The notes under the pieces are model-generated. The model did no database searches and was not told the origin of the DNA. It saw only the letters and a program-made list of their open reading frames with translations. From Lysinimonas soli (GTDB lineage: Bacteria; Actinomycetota; Actinomycetes; Actinomycetales; Microbacteriaceae), in NCBI RefSeq assembly GCF_042655435.1, contig NZ_JBHSMG010000005.1, forward strand, positions 1 to 64,000: 64,000 nt of DNA, in the 5' to 3' direction. The position numbers were made by a program, and so were the translations under genes. Positions 17,276 to 26,204 of the stretch are shown piece after piece (positions within the stretch are counted from its first letter, which is position 1; each line of letters starts with the position of its first letter).

Positions 17276-18303
17276 GCGGCAGACAGATCCCGGGCTCGGT
17301 CGTGACGATCACCGGCGGGACGGGATCCTTCGGGTCGACGATGACCCGCCACCTCCTCACGCAGGATGTGGCCGAGATCCGGGTCTTCAGTCGCGACGAG
17401 TCGAAGCAGGATGCGATGCGACACGCCATCCAGGATTCGCGCGTGCGGTTCTACATCGGCGACGTCCGCGATGAGAAGAGTGTCAATCAGGTGATCCGGG
17501 GAACGGACTTGGTGTTCCACGCGGCTGCGCTCAAGCAGGTTCCCTCTGGGGAGTTCTTCCCCATGGAGGCGGTGGCCACGAACGTGACCGGCAGCGCGAA
17601 CGTACTGCAAGCTGGGCTCGAATACGGCGTGAAGTCGATCGTCTGCCTCAGTACCGACAAGGCCGTCTACCCGATCAACGCCATGGGGATGTCCAAGGCC
17701 CTCATGGAGAAAACGGCGATGGCATATGCGCGCAACAATCTCGACGCGGCAACCTCCATCTCGGTCACGCGGTACGGCAACGTCATGTACTCACGCGGGT
17801 CGGTGATCCCCCTCTTCGTCGACCAGCTGAAGCGCGGTGCGCCTCTCACCATCACCGATCCGACGATGACGCGATTCCTGATGTCGCTCGCCCAATCGGT
17901 CGACCTGGTCGAGTACGCGTTCACTCAGTCGGACACCGGCGATCTGTTCGTACGAAAGGCCCCCGCCAGCACTGTCGCGACCCTTCTCGCGGCGGTAGCC
18001 CGGATCGCCGGGGTCGACGATCCCGATGTGACGGTCATCGGAACCCGCCACGGCGAGAAGCTCTACGAATCCCTGCTCAGCACAGAGGAGATGGCGCACG
18101 CTCAGGACTTCGGTGACTACTACCGCGTCCCCCTCGACACGCGCACCCTCGACTACGCCCCGTACTTCGAAGAGGGCGAACAGCAGGCTCCTCTCGAGGC
18201 GTACACCTCGCACAACACCACCCGCCTCGGCGTGGAGGAGACGGTCGCTCTGCTCGAAACCCTCCCCGAGATCCAGCAACTGATTGGCAGCCGCACCTCG
18301 TGA
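17272..18303 (+). CDS. UDP-GlcNAc 4,6-dehydratase/5-epimerase (CapE/FnlA/WbjB type)
   Basis: The 343-residue SDR has the TGGTGSFGSTM nucleotide loop, the DVRDEKSV segment, AAALKQVPS and the catalytic SMGMSK-type site NAMGMSKALMEK (Met-x3-Lys in place of Tyr-x3-Lys, typical of inverting 4,6-dehydratases), then RYGNVMYSRGSVIPLF. It converts UDP-GlcNAc to a 4-keto-2,6-dideoxy-L-arabino sugar, the first step of UDP-L-FucNAc/QuiNAc synthesis. It overlaps both neighbours by four bases, so the RmlD-like reductase, this enzyme and the 2-epimerase form one translational block. Confidence 0.9.
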   Translation: MSGRQIPGSVVTITGGTGSFGSTMTRHLLTQDVAEIRVFSRDESKQDAMRHAIQDSRVRFYIGDVRDEKSVNQVIRGTDLVFHAAALKQVPSGEFFPMEAVATNVTGSANVLQAGLEYGVKSIVCLSTDKAVYPINAMGMSKALMEKTAMAYARNNLDAATSISVTRYGNVMYSRGSVIPLFVDQLKRGAPLTITDPTMTRFLMSLAQSVDLVEYAFTQSDTGDLFVRKAPASTVATLLAAVARIAGVDDPDVTVIGTRHGEKLYESLLSTEEMAHAQDFGDYYRVPLDTRTLDYAPYFEEGEQQAPLEAYTSHNTTRLGVEETVALLETLPEIQQLIGSRTS

Positions 18304-19439
18304 AGATCCCCACTATCGTGACCATCGTCGGCACCAGGCCCGAGATCATCAGGCTCTCGCGGATCATCCCGCGGCTGGATGGAGCGGTCAATCACGTCCT
18401 CGTGCACACCGGTCAGAATCATGACCGCCAGCTGAACGAGATCTTCTTCGAAGAGTTGGGCGTTCGCACCCCCGACCACTTCCTCAACGTGGACACCTCG
18501 TCGCTGGGCAGCGTGCTGGGCGACACGCTGATCAAGATCGAGAAGGTCTTCCTCGAGGTGAAGCCCGATGGCGTGCTCATCCTGGGCGACACGAACAGTG
18601 CGGTCTCTGCCCTCATGGCCCGTCGGATGAACATCCCGGTATACCACATGGAGGCCGGCAACCGATCGTTCGACGAGAACGTCCCCGAAGAGATCAACCG
18701 TCGGATGGTCGATCACGTCTCGGACTTCAACATGCCCTACAACCAGTATTCGCATCGCAATCTGATCGCCGAGGGTCTTCATCCGCGACGACTGTCGATG
18801 ACTGGCTCGCCGATGCGCGAGGTGCTCGAGTTCTATCGCGAGAAGATCGACTCGTCGGATGTTCTCGATCGGCTCGGACTCTCGCCGAAGTCCTTCTTCC
18901 TGGTCAGCGCGCACCGCCAGGAGAACGTGGACTCACCGCAGCGCCTGACGGAGCTTCTGGCCACGTTGAAGGCCGTTCACGAGAAATGGGGGCTGCCGGT
19001 GCTGGTCTCGACGCATCCGCGCACTCGTCGCCAGCTGGAGGCGCTGCCGGGATTCACCGAAACCGACGGCGTCGTCTTTCACCAACCGTTCGGCTTCCTC
19101 GACTACAACAAGCTGCAGCTGTCGGCACGTTGCGTCATCTCGGATAGCGGCACCATCAGCGAGGAGTCCGCGCTCCTCGGCTTCCCGGCGATCACGATCC
19201 GCGACTCGATGGAGCGGCCAGAGGCGCTGGACGCCGGCAGCATCGTCATGACCGGTCTGAGGCGCGACGAGGTCATCGCGGGAATCGAGGAGGCGACCTC
19301 GCAGCCCCCTCGCAACACTCTTCCCGCCGGGTACGAGGTCGATGATGTGTCGACCCGAGTCCTGCGGTTCATCCTCTCCACCGTGGGGCGCCACCACGCG
19401 TGGGCCGGGATTCGACGACCGGATCTCGACGAAGGATGA
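18300..19439 (+). CDS. wecB: UDP-N-acetylglucosamine 2-epimerase family protein (WecB/CapG/FnlC type)
   Basis: The 379-residue GT-B-fold epimerase has TIVGTRPEIIRL at the N-terminus, HTGQNHD, GDTNSAVSAL, HMEAGNRSFDENVPEEINRR and, late, ISDSGTISEES. These are complete WecB-family active-site motifs. It opens with GTG overlapping the dehydratase stop. By context it is the C2-epimerase that finishes the UDP-L-QuiNAc or UDP-L-FucNAc pathway (CapG/WbvD role), rather than a ManNAc-making WecB; sequence alone does not separate these. Confidence 0.9.
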   Translation: MKIPTIVTIVGTRPEIIRLSRIIPRLDGAVNHVLVHTGQNHDRQLNEIFFEELGVRTPDHFLNVDTSSLGSVLGDTLIKIEKVFLEVKPDGVLILGDTNSAVSALMARRMNIPVYHMEAGNRSFDENVPEEINRRMVDHVSDFNMPYNQYSHRNLIAEGLHPRRLSMTGSPMREVLEFYREKIDSSDVLDRLGLSPKSFFLVSAHRQENVDSPQRLTELLATLKAVHEKWGLPVLVSTHPRTRRQLEALPGFTETDGVVFHQPFGFLDYNKLQLSARCVISDSGTISEESALLGFPAITIRDSMERPEALDAGSIVMTGLRRDEVIAGIEEATSQPPRNTLPAGYEVDDVSTRVLRFILSTVGRHHAWAGIRRPDLDEG

Positions 19440-20611
19440 ATGTCGACGCACCGCGTCGAACCGCCGTACTGGTCTGCATGGCCGACAGCATTCACACGGC
19501 ACGGTGGATCGGTCAGTTCGTCGATCAGCCCATCGACTTCGTGCTCTTCCCCTCCACCCCGAACCGCCGACTTCACCCTCTGATCGCCGGGTGGGCCGCC
19601 GGAGAGCAGAACATGACGGTCAGGGTCGTCCCGTTCGCCGGCGCATTGTCGATCCCGCTCTGGGGGCTGGACCTGATCTTTCGAGACCGCGTCAGGGGCC
19701 TCCTGCTCCGGCGCGTGCTTCGACGCGTCAGCCCTGACTACATTCACGCGCTCGAGCTACAGCACGGCGGCTACATCACGAGTCGCGCGATCGATCGGCT
19801 CTCCAAACATCCCCCGTTCATCGCAACGAACTGGGGCAGCGACATCTTCTGGTTCCAGCAGTACCCGTCGCACCGTCGACGGCTCGCGCATCTGCTCGAA
19901 CAGGCCGCCTTCTACTCGGCAGAATGCCAACGCGATGTCGACCTCGCTCGAGCCCTCGGCTTCCGCGGCCTCGCATTCCCGGTGTTTCCCAACACCGGCG
20001 GATTCCCTCGGCAGGTGCTGGCGCGGCCGACGAGCGCGCCGTCGACCCGGCACGTGATCGCGGTGAAGGGCTACCAGGGCTGGGTCGGACGCGCGATCAT
20101 CGCCCTGAAGGTCATCGAACGCCTGAAAGACCAGCTGAAAGATTTTCGGATCGTGATCTTCTCGGCCAATCTGACGACCCAGCGGTTCGCCGCCGGCGTT
20201 GCCAAGCGAACCGGGCTCGACATCAGCTGGCACTCCAAGAAGTCGTTGTCCCACGATCAGATGATGGACATCTTCGCCTCAGCTCGCGCATACGTCGGGG
20301 TGTCTCTCTCCGACGGGATCAGCACCTCGCTCCTCGAGTCGATGGTCAACGGCGCGTTCCCCCTGCAGACCAACACCTCGTGTGCAAGCGAATGGATCAC
20401 CTCGGGCTTGAGCGGGTTCAGTATCGATCCGGACGACCCCGATTCCCTCGCAGAGGATCTTGCCCGGGTGGTGCGCGATGATGCCTTGGTCGACGCGGCC
20501 GCCGCCATCAACGCTGAAACGGCGCGCACGCGCCTCGACGATCGGATCGGCCGGTCGTACGCCTTCGCCTTCTACGATCTCTCTTCGTCGAGCGACATCA
20601 GTTCGGCGTAG
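19436..20611 (+). CDS. Family 4-like glycosyltransferase
   Basis: The 391-residue protein looks like a GT-B enzyme: N-terminal LVCMADSIHTARWIGQF, a central FIATNWGSDIFWFQQYP (the 'W-G-S-D' acceptor segment), IAVKGYQGWVGRAIIAL, and near the C-terminus DGISTSLLESMVNGAFPLQ, a divergent E-x7-E region. It closes the amino-sugar operon, with ATG at 19436 overlapping the epimerase stop. Its last 40 bases overlap the convergent ABC transporter gene. It probably adds one residue of the repeat unit; donor unknown. Confidence 0.8.
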   Translation: MNVDAPRRTAVLVCMADSIHTARWIGQFVDQPIDFVLFPSTPNRRLHPLIAGWAAGEQNMTVRVVPFAGALSIPLWGLDLIFRDRVRGLLLRRVLRRVSPDYIHALELQHGGYITSRAIDRLSKHPPFIATNWGSDIFWFQQYPSHRRRLAHLLEQAAFYSAECQRDVDLARALGFRGLAFPVFPNTGGFPRQVLARPTSAPSTRHVIAVKGYQGWVGRAIIALKVIERLKDQLKDFRIVIFSANLTTQRFAAGVAKRTGLDISWHSKKSLSHDQMMDIFASARAYVGVSLSDGISTSLLESMVNGAFPLQTNTSCASEWITSGLSGFSIDPDDPDSLAEDLARVVRDDALVDAAAAINAETARTRLDDRIGRSYAFAFYDLSSSSDISSA

Positions 20612-22395
20612 TGAGCCACCTGCGGCACCGTCTTCACCAACTGCGCGAACGGGCCGGACGCGACGATGCGGCCCCCGTCGACCAGGTGGACCACATCGGC
20701 GTGCTGCACCGTCGAGAGCCGATGGGCGATCACGACGAGAGTGACTTTGCCGTAGAGCTTCTTCAGGGACTCCCCGACGATGGACTCGGACTCCGCGTCC
20801 AAGGCGCTGGTCGCCTCGTCGAGCACGAGCAGCCGCGGGTCAGCGTAGAGCGCTCGCGCGAGGCCGAGTCGTTGGATCTGCCCGCCGCTGAGCGCGTTGT
20901 TCTGCTTTCCGACTGAGGTCAAGACCCCGCTGTCGAGTCCCGCGACGAAAGCGTCGAGGTTGGCTTGCGCGAGCGCCCAGTCGACCCTCTCAAGATCGAT
21001 CTCATCGAGGTCGCGCCCGAGGGCGACGTTCTCGGCGATCGATCCGCTGACGAGTCCCGGCTTCTGCGGGACATAGGCGATCGAGCCCGGCGCGGAAGTG
21101 TCGAGCTCACGCGGGGTCGCACCGCCGAGAGTGATCGTGCCCCTCGCCGGTTGGATGAGGCCGAGCAGCAGATCGGCGAGGGTGCTCTTGCCCGCGCCGG
21201 AAGCCCCGATCACGGCCGTGTAGGTCCCCGCAGGAATCGTGAGATCAACCGCAGAGAGCGCGTCCTCGGATGCGCCGTCGTAGCGGAAGAACACATCCTT
21301 GAGTTCGACCGTCAAGCCGCCGGGTTCGTGCCCTGTTGGCGCCGGCTCCGCGACTACGAGCGTGGAGGACTCGGCCGGACGAGCTGGGTAGCTCGCGAGA
21401 AGGCGATGCGCGACTTCGGCCTCCGACGACACGAGCCCGATCGACCCCGCCGCGTTCTGCAACGGGAGCAGCGACGCCATGATCCGAAACCCGGCGGTCA
21501 GGAAGATGCCGAGCGTCGATGCGGCCGACGCGAGGTTGTTGGTCAGCAATTGCGAGGCGATGAGGGCGACCGCGCCGAGCATGAGCGCCGCCTCGACGAC
21601 GTAGCGCGGAAGGCTCATGAGGTATTGGTTGTCAGCGTTGCCGTAGGCCATGGCCGCTCGGGCACGACCGAAACGCGCCACGAAGAAGTTCTGCCTGCCC
21701 ATCGTGAAGATCTCCCGAAAGGCCCCGACGGTTTCGTCGAGAGCGTCGGTTGCGAGCACGGTCGACTCGGCGATCACTGCGCCCGCCCGTTGCTGCCGAC
21801 GCCCGATGAAGACCTGGATGATCGCGCCGATGACCGCGAAGTATCCGACCACCACGAGCATCGTCACCGGACTCACGACGAAGAGCACTGCCGCGATCAG
21901 GACGAGCAGGAACCCCTCGGTCGTCACGGTCGCAAAATGGCTGAGCAAGCGACCGTACGCCGCATTCATCGAGTAGTTGAGGCCGTAGCTCAGCTCTGAC
22001 TTGCTCCAGCGCTCGACCTCGGAGAGGGAGCCGCCCAGAATCCTCGACACGAGAGCAGTCGAGGTGCGGTGCTCGAACGCGGCTATGAACGTCGTCGTTC
22101 GTTTCGTCAGGGCGGCGGCCAGGGCGGCCTTGACGATGAAGAAGGCGAGAGTCACGCCGGCGAGAGGCAGAAGGTACTGCGGTCCGAGTGAGCTGAGCGG
22201 GAAGCCCAGGATCGTGATCTTGGACGCCGCACCGGTCGAGAGTGTCCCCGCCGCGATCGCGGCGATCACGCCGATGAGGAGCACCCCGAGGATGTCGAGC
22301 ACCCCGGTGAGGGCTCTCGCCACCAGCAGCGCGATGAACTTCCGGCGCTCGGTGCGGGAGAACTGCCGCATCGAGATGCGAACCGCCGGAAACAT
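20572..22395 (-). CDS. ABC transporter with fused membrane and ATPase domains (PglK/MsbA-like flippase)
   Basis: The 607-residue half-transporter has about six membrane helices in residues 20-310 and an ATPase domain from about 365: Walker A IGASGAGKST, signature LSGGQIQRL, Walker B LLVLDEATSALD, H-loop VVIAHRLST. Fused exporters of this type near glycan genes (PglK in Campylobacter) flip lipid-linked oligosaccharides. ATG at 22393-22395 is chosen over an upstream frame because the added residues are not family-like. It overlaps the convergent glycosyltransferase by 40 bases. With Wzm/Wzt and the Wzx-like protein this makes three possible glycan transport systems in one locus. Confidence 0.85.
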   Translation of the reverse strand: MFPAVRISMRQFSRTERRKFIALLVARALTGVLDILGVLLIGVIAAIAAGTLSTGAASKITILGFPLSSLGPQYLLPLAGVTLAFFIVKAALAAALTKRTTTFIAAFEHRTSTALVSRILGGSLSEVERWSKSELSYGLNYSMNAAYGRLLSHFATVTTEGFLLVLIAAVLFVVSPVTMLVVVGYFAVIGAIIQVFIGRRQQRAGAVIAESTVLATDALDETVGAFREIFTMGRQNFFVARFGRARAAMAYGNADNQYLMSLPRYVVEAALMLGAVALIASQLLTNNLASAASTLGIFLTAGFRIMASLLPLQNAAGSIGLVSSEAEVAHRLLASYPARPAESSTLVVAEPAPTGHEPGGLTVELKDVFFRYDGASEDALSAVDLTIPAGTYTAVIGASGAGKSTLADLLLGLIQPARGTITLGGATPRELDTSAPGSIAYVPQKPGLVSGSIAENVALGRDLDEIDLERVDWALAQANLDAFVAGLDSGVLTSVGKQNNALSGGQIQRLGLARALYADPRLLVLDEATSALDAESESIVGESLKKLYGKVTLVVIAHRLSTVQHADVVHLVDGGRIVASGPFAQLVKTVPQVAHYAELMSLDEERS

Positions 22396-22456
22396 GAACT
22401 CGAGCCTATCCGACGGTCCGTTGAGCGGGTTGACCGCTGCCCCGGGCGAACACGGA

Positions 22457-22462
22457 TAAGCT
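22457..22462 (+). promoter_or_regulatory. -10-like box TAAGCT before gmd
   Basis: TAAGCT matches TANNNT and lies 39 bases before the gmd ATG in the 105-base divergent gap to the ABC flippase gene. No -35 recognised. Confidence 0.3.
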
Positions 22463-22500
22463 GACCGTGCCGATTTCACTCGACAAGGCAGGTCCACACA

Positions 22501-23538
22501 ATGTCCAGCATGGCTCCCGCCAAGACGGCCCTCATCACCGGAATCACGGGACAGGACGGTTCCTATCTGGCGGAGCTTCTCCTTTCACAGGGCTATCAAG
22601 TCCACGGATTCATCCGCAGGGCCTCCACCTTCAACACCGTGCGGATCGACCACATCTACCGAGACCCCCACGATCTCGCGTCAAAGCTGCACTTGCACTA
22701 CGCCGACATCTCCGACGGGTCACGCCTCTCGACCCTGATCGCGCAGATCCAGCCTGATGAGATCTACCATCTGGCGGCTCAGTCCCACGTGCGCGTCTCA
22801 TTCGACGAGCCCGAGTACACCGGCGACGTCACCGGACTGGGAACGACTCGCCTGCTCGAGGCCATCCGGCAGACCGAATTGCCTGTGCGGTTCTACCAGG
22901 CATCGAGCTCAGAGATGTTCGGAGCGACGCCTCCCCCGCAGGGCGAAGACACCCCGTTCTACCCGAGGTCCCCGTATGCGGCGGCGAAGGTCTACTCGTA
23001 CTGGATGGCGAAGAACTACCGCGAGGCGCATGGAATCTACGCTGTCAACGGAATCCTCTTCAACCACGAGAGTCCGCGGCGCGGCGAGACCTTCGTGACG
23101 CGCAAGATCACGCGAGCAGTCGCGAGGATCAAAGCCGGCCGTCAGGACGAGCTCTATCTCGGCAATCTGCACGCCCGACGCGACTGGGGCTACGCCCCGG
23201 AATACGTCGTCGCGATGTGGCAGATGTTGCAGCAGCCGGAGGCCACCGACTACGTCGTCGCGACTGGAACCGACTACAGCGTTGAAGACTTCGTCCGATT
23301 CGCCTTCGAACACGCCGGGCTGGAATGGGAGCAATACGTGCGCACCGATGCGAACTACTTCCGACCGACCGAAGTCGACTCGCTGATCGGCGACGCGTCC
23401 AAGGCGCATGCCCAGCTGGCGTGGAAGGCAACGGTGCTTCCGCAGCAGCTCGCTCAGATCATGGTCGACCACGATCTCGCCCAACTCGATGGGCATGTTG
23501 TCGACGTCCCGGGGATCGCGCCCTGGAATACCCCGTGA
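22501..23538 (+). CDS. gmd: GDP-mannose 4,6-dehydratase
   Basis: The 345-residue SDR is a full-length Gmd: ALITGITGQDGSYLAELLL, RRASTFNTVRIDHIY, DISDGSRL, HLAAQSHVRVSFDEPEYTG, the active site SSSEMFGATP and YPRSPYAAAKVYSYW (YxxxK), then FNHESPRRGETFVTRKITR. It makes GDP-4-keto-6-deoxy-D-mannose, which feeds GDP-L-fucose, GDP-D-rhamnose, GDP-perosamine or GDP-L-colitose. ColD and ColC homologues on the opposite strand 3 kb away point to colitose. It leads a four-gene run with a polyprenol-type GT2, DUF2304 and DUF2142 proteins. Confidence 0.95.
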   Translation: MSSMAPAKTALITGITGQDGSYLAELLLSQGYQVHGFIRRASTFNTVRIDHIYRDPHDLASKLHLHYADISDGSRLSTLIAQIQPDEIYHLAAQSHVRVSFDEPEYTGDVTGLGTTRLLEAIRQTELPVRFYQASSSEMFGATPPPQGEDTPFYPRSPYAAAKVYSYWMAKNYREAHGIYAVNGILFNHESPRRGETFVTRKITRAVARIKAGRQDELYLGNLHARRDWGYAPEYVVAMWQMLQQPEATDYVVATGTDYSVEDFVRFAFEHAGLEWEQYVRTDANYFRPTEVDSLIGDASKAHAQLAWKATVLPQQLAQIMVDHDLAQLDGHVVDVPGIAPWNTP

Positions 23539-24269
23539 AGACTCTGATCGCCATCCCGGCGTTCAACGAACAGGACTCGCTGGGCAAGGTGATCGCAGAT
23601 GTGGCGGGTCATTTCGACCTCGACGATGTGGTCGTCGTCGACGACGGTTCGACTGACCGCACCTTCGAGATCGCGCAGGGGGCCGGCGTCCACGTCTTGC
23701 GGCACTCGGTGAACCTCGGAGTCGGCGCGGCGATGGGCACGGCGTTCCAATACGCCGCGCGGCGCGGCTATGAGCGCCTCATCCAATTCGACGCCGACGG
23801 TCAGCACCGCCCGGAGTTCCTGCAGTTGCTGCTCGACGACATGGGCGACTTCGACATCGTGATCGGGAGTCGGTTCGCCGACGGCGGCTACTTTCGCACG
23901 ACCTGGGCGCGACGCAACGTCATGCGCATCATCGCCTGGGTCGTGTCGCGTTACGCGCGTTCACGGTTGACCGACGTCACGTCCGGATTCCGCGCGAGCG
24001 GACCTCGCGCGATCGCCTTATTCGCACAGCACTACCCGGTGGAGTACCTGGGCGACACGGTGGAGTCCATCGTTCTCGCTGCTCGGCAGGGGCTTCGAGT
24101 CAAGGAGGTACCGGTGCAGATGAACGAGCGCTTCGCGGGGCTCCCCTCGCAATCTTTCCTCCGCGCCTTCCTCTACACCGGGCGGATCTTTTTGATCCTC
24201 GTACTGGCCACTTTTCGAAACGCGCCCCCGAGCATCGCGAAGAAGCGTGAAGAAGCGAAGGTCGAATGA
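23535..24269 (+). CDS. Polyprenol-phosphate-type family 2 glycosyltransferase (DPM1-like)
   Basis: The 244-residue GT2 has LIAIPAFNEQDSLGKVI, VVVDDGSTDRT, the metal site QFDADGQHRPE and GSRFADGGYFRTTWARR, all typical of dolichyl/polyprenyl-phosphate sugar synthases. A single hydrophobic segment lies near the C-terminus (RIFLILVLATF). The start is GTG at 23535, overlapping the gmd stop. It is followed by DUF2304 and DUF2142 genes with the same 4-base overlaps, a combination that suggests a lipid-phosphate sugar donor made inside and used by the DUF2142 protein outside. The sugar is unknown. Confidence 0.85.
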   Translation: MKTLIAIPAFNEQDSLGKVIADVAGHFDLDDVVVVDDGSTDRTFEIAQGAGVHVLRHSVNLGVGAAMGTAFQYAARRGYERLIQFDADGQHRPEFLQLLLDDMGDFDIVIGSRFADGGYFRTTWARRNVMRIIAWVVSRYARSRLTDVTSGFRASGPRAIALFAQHYPVEYLGDTVESIVLAARQGLRVKEVPVQMNERFAGLPSQSFLRAFLYTGRIFLILVLATFRNAPPSIAKKREEAKVE

Positions 24270-24646
24270 ATCCCCAGGCTCTCGCGATCATCCTGTCGAT
24301 CGTGTTCCTCATCTCGGTACTGCTCCTGCTGCGCTTCTACTTCCTCCCCGAGAAATACGCCGTGATCTGGCTGGTCGCCGCGGCCGTCAGCGTAGTGCTG
24401 TCGTTCTTCCCGCAGATCTTGGCGGCAGTCGCCGACTTCTTCGGCATCGCACAACCGATCAATCTGCTCTTCTTCTCCGCCTTCTTCGTCGTACTACTTC
24501 TTCTCATGCAATTGAGCCTCGAACTCGCGAGGACTCGAGACGAGTTGCGGCGGGTGGTTCAGCGAGTCGCCGTCGATCTGGAAGAGAAGGCGCAGCGCGA
24601 GCCGTCCGAACCGCGCAAGCATGACGAATCAGGGGACCCGAAGTGA
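24266..24646 (+). CDS. DUF2304 small membrane protein
   Basis: The 126-residue protein has three hydrophobic helices (about residues 4-22, 30-55, 65-87) followed by a charged, helical C-terminal tail with ELARTRDELRRVVQRVAVD, probably a cytoplasmic coiled coil. This three-helix plus coiled-coil plan is characteristic of DUF2304, which commonly follows DPM-like GT2 genes and may anchor or assist them. It overlaps both neighbours by four bases (ATGA, GTGA). Confidence 0.85.
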   Translation: MNPQALAIILSIVFLISVLLLLRFYFLPEKYAVIWLVAAAVSVVLSFFPQILAAVADFFGIAQPINLLFFSAFFVVLLLLMQLSLELARTRDELRRVVQRVAVDLEEKAQREPSEPRKHDESGDPK

Positions 24647-26202
24647 AGGTAAGACCCTCCCGATCGGCATCGGTCGGGACGAGCGGACTCGACCGCCGAC
24701 GACGGCGCTTCCGTGCTTTGTACCTTGCGCCGGTGCTCGCACTGCTCGCTCTCGTGGCGTGGTCGCTCGCTTCGCCGATCGGGTCGAGCCCCGATGACGA
24801 CTACCATCTCGCCAGCATCTGGTGCGCGAACTCCGCCAACACTGCGGCATGCGAACCTGGGCCGAAGGCAGACGAGCGGTACGTGCCCGAGGCAGTTCAT
24901 CGCGCTCCGTACTGCTACAACTTCAAGTCCGGGGTCAGTGCAGCCTGTCAGAGCAGCTACTTCTCGCTCGACCCCTCCAAGAAGGTGCTCACCGATCGCG
25001 GGAGTTTCACGGGCAGCTACCCGCCGGTATATTACGCCACGATGAGCCTGTTCGTCGGCGACAACATCCTGCTGTCGGTCATTGTGATGCGCATCGTGAA
25101 CTCGGCACTCTTCGTCGCGCTCACGACAGCGCTCTTCCTGCTTCTGCCGCGCATCAGGCGCCCGACGCTGATCTGGAGTTGGCTCGTCACGACCGTGCCG
25201 CTCGGGCTGTTCCTGCTCGCATCGAACAACCCCAGCGCGTGGTCGATCATCGGGATCGGGTCGCTCTGGATCGCTCTTCTCGGCTACTTCGAAACGGCGG
25301 GACGGCGCCGGATCGGACTCGGCGCGATCGTCACCATCGCGACCATCATGGCTGCAGGCGCGCGTGCTGACTCCGCGGTCTACGCGGTGATCAGCATTGC
25401 GGTGGTCTTCGTTCTGACCTTCCGGCGCACCCGGTCGTTCTATCTCGCCGCGATCTTGCCGATCGGTCTCGCGATCATGTCTGGAATCTTCTACCTGACC
25501 TCGGGCCAGTCCTCGGTGGCATCGACAGGGCTCAACACTCCCGGTGCGGCCCCTGCGAGCCTGTCAACGATCCTGCTCTACAACCTCGAGAATGTGCAGC
25601 AGCTGTGGGTCGGAGCCTTCGGGGTCTGGCAACTCGGCTGGGTCGACACGCCGATGCCCTGGATCGTGATCTTCGGTGCAGTTGGCGCGATCTTGGTGGT
25701 CGTCTTCTCGGGTCTCGCCAAGGTGTCCCGACGCAAGCTCACCTCGGTGGGCATCGTGGGGTTGGTGCTCTGGCTGCTTCCCCTGTACGTACTGCAGCAA
25801 GGGCGGAGCATGGTCGGAGAGGCGGTGCAGCCGCGCTACCTGCTGCCGCTCATCATCCTATTCGTCGGACTGGCGCTGTTGCCCGTCGGGCACTGGTTCG
25901 TGCGCTTCTCCCGGCTGCAGTTGATCCTCATTGCCGTCGCTGTGATCGTTGCTCAGTCGGTGGCCCTGCACGAGAACATGCGTCGCTACATCACCGGAAT
26001 TGACGTCGGCGGACTGAACCTGAATCGGAACATCGAGTGGTGGTGGCCGATCCAGATCAGCCCTATGACCGTCTGGATCGTGGGCTCATTGGCATTCGCC
26101 GGTGCCACGATCATCCTGATCAGGGAGATCAGCCGCGCGAGCGCCACACCCGCGACCGCTCCTCATGCGATCCCGCCGTCGACGACGGCTCTGACCGACT
26201 GA
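24643..26202 (+). CDS. DUF2142 family polytopic membrane protein (GT-C-like)
   Basis: The 519-residue protein has a basic N-terminus, helix 1, and the acidic loop ASPIGSSPDDDYHLASIWC, matching the DUF2142 motif seen in the paralogue at 8409-10025. The first external loop holds four cysteines (WCANS, AACEPG, YCYNF, ACQSS). About ten further helices follow. It ends the gmd/GT2/DUF2304 run and may be the externally acting transferase of that module (inference). The stop is only two bases from the convergent colD stop. Confidence 0.8.
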   Translation: MKVRPSRSASVGTSGLDRRRRRFRALYLAPVLALLALVAWSLASPIGSSPDDDYHLASIWCANSANTAACEPGPKADERYVPEAVHRAPYCYNFKSGVSAACQSSYFSLDPSKKVLTDRGSFTGSYPPVYYATMSLFVGDNILLSVIVMRIVNSALFVALTTALFLLLPRIRRPTLIWSWLVTTVPLGLFLLASNNPSAWSIIGIGSLWIALLGYFETAGRRRIGLGAIVTIATIMAAGARADSAVYAVISIAVVFVLTFRRTRSFYLAAILPIGLAIMSGIFYLTSGQSSVASTGLNTPGAAPASLSTILLYNLENVQQLWVGAFGVWQLGWVDTPMPWIVIFGAVGAILVVVFSGLAKVSRRKLTSVGIVGLVLWLLPLYVLQQGRSMVGEAVQPRYLLPLIILFVGLALLPVGHWFVRFSRLQLILIAVAVIVAQSVALHENMRRYITGIDVGGLNLNRNIEWWWPIQISPMTVWIVGSLAFAGATIILIREISRASATPATAPHAIPPSTTALTD

Positions 26203-26204
26203 AC

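Noticed and set aside
16349..19439. UDP-L-FucNAc (CapE-CapF-CapG) pathway as first reading
   Set aside because: The reductase is RmlD-like and lacks the CapF C-terminal cupin, so an L-RhaNAc/L-QuiNAc route fits better, though FucNAc is not fully excluded.
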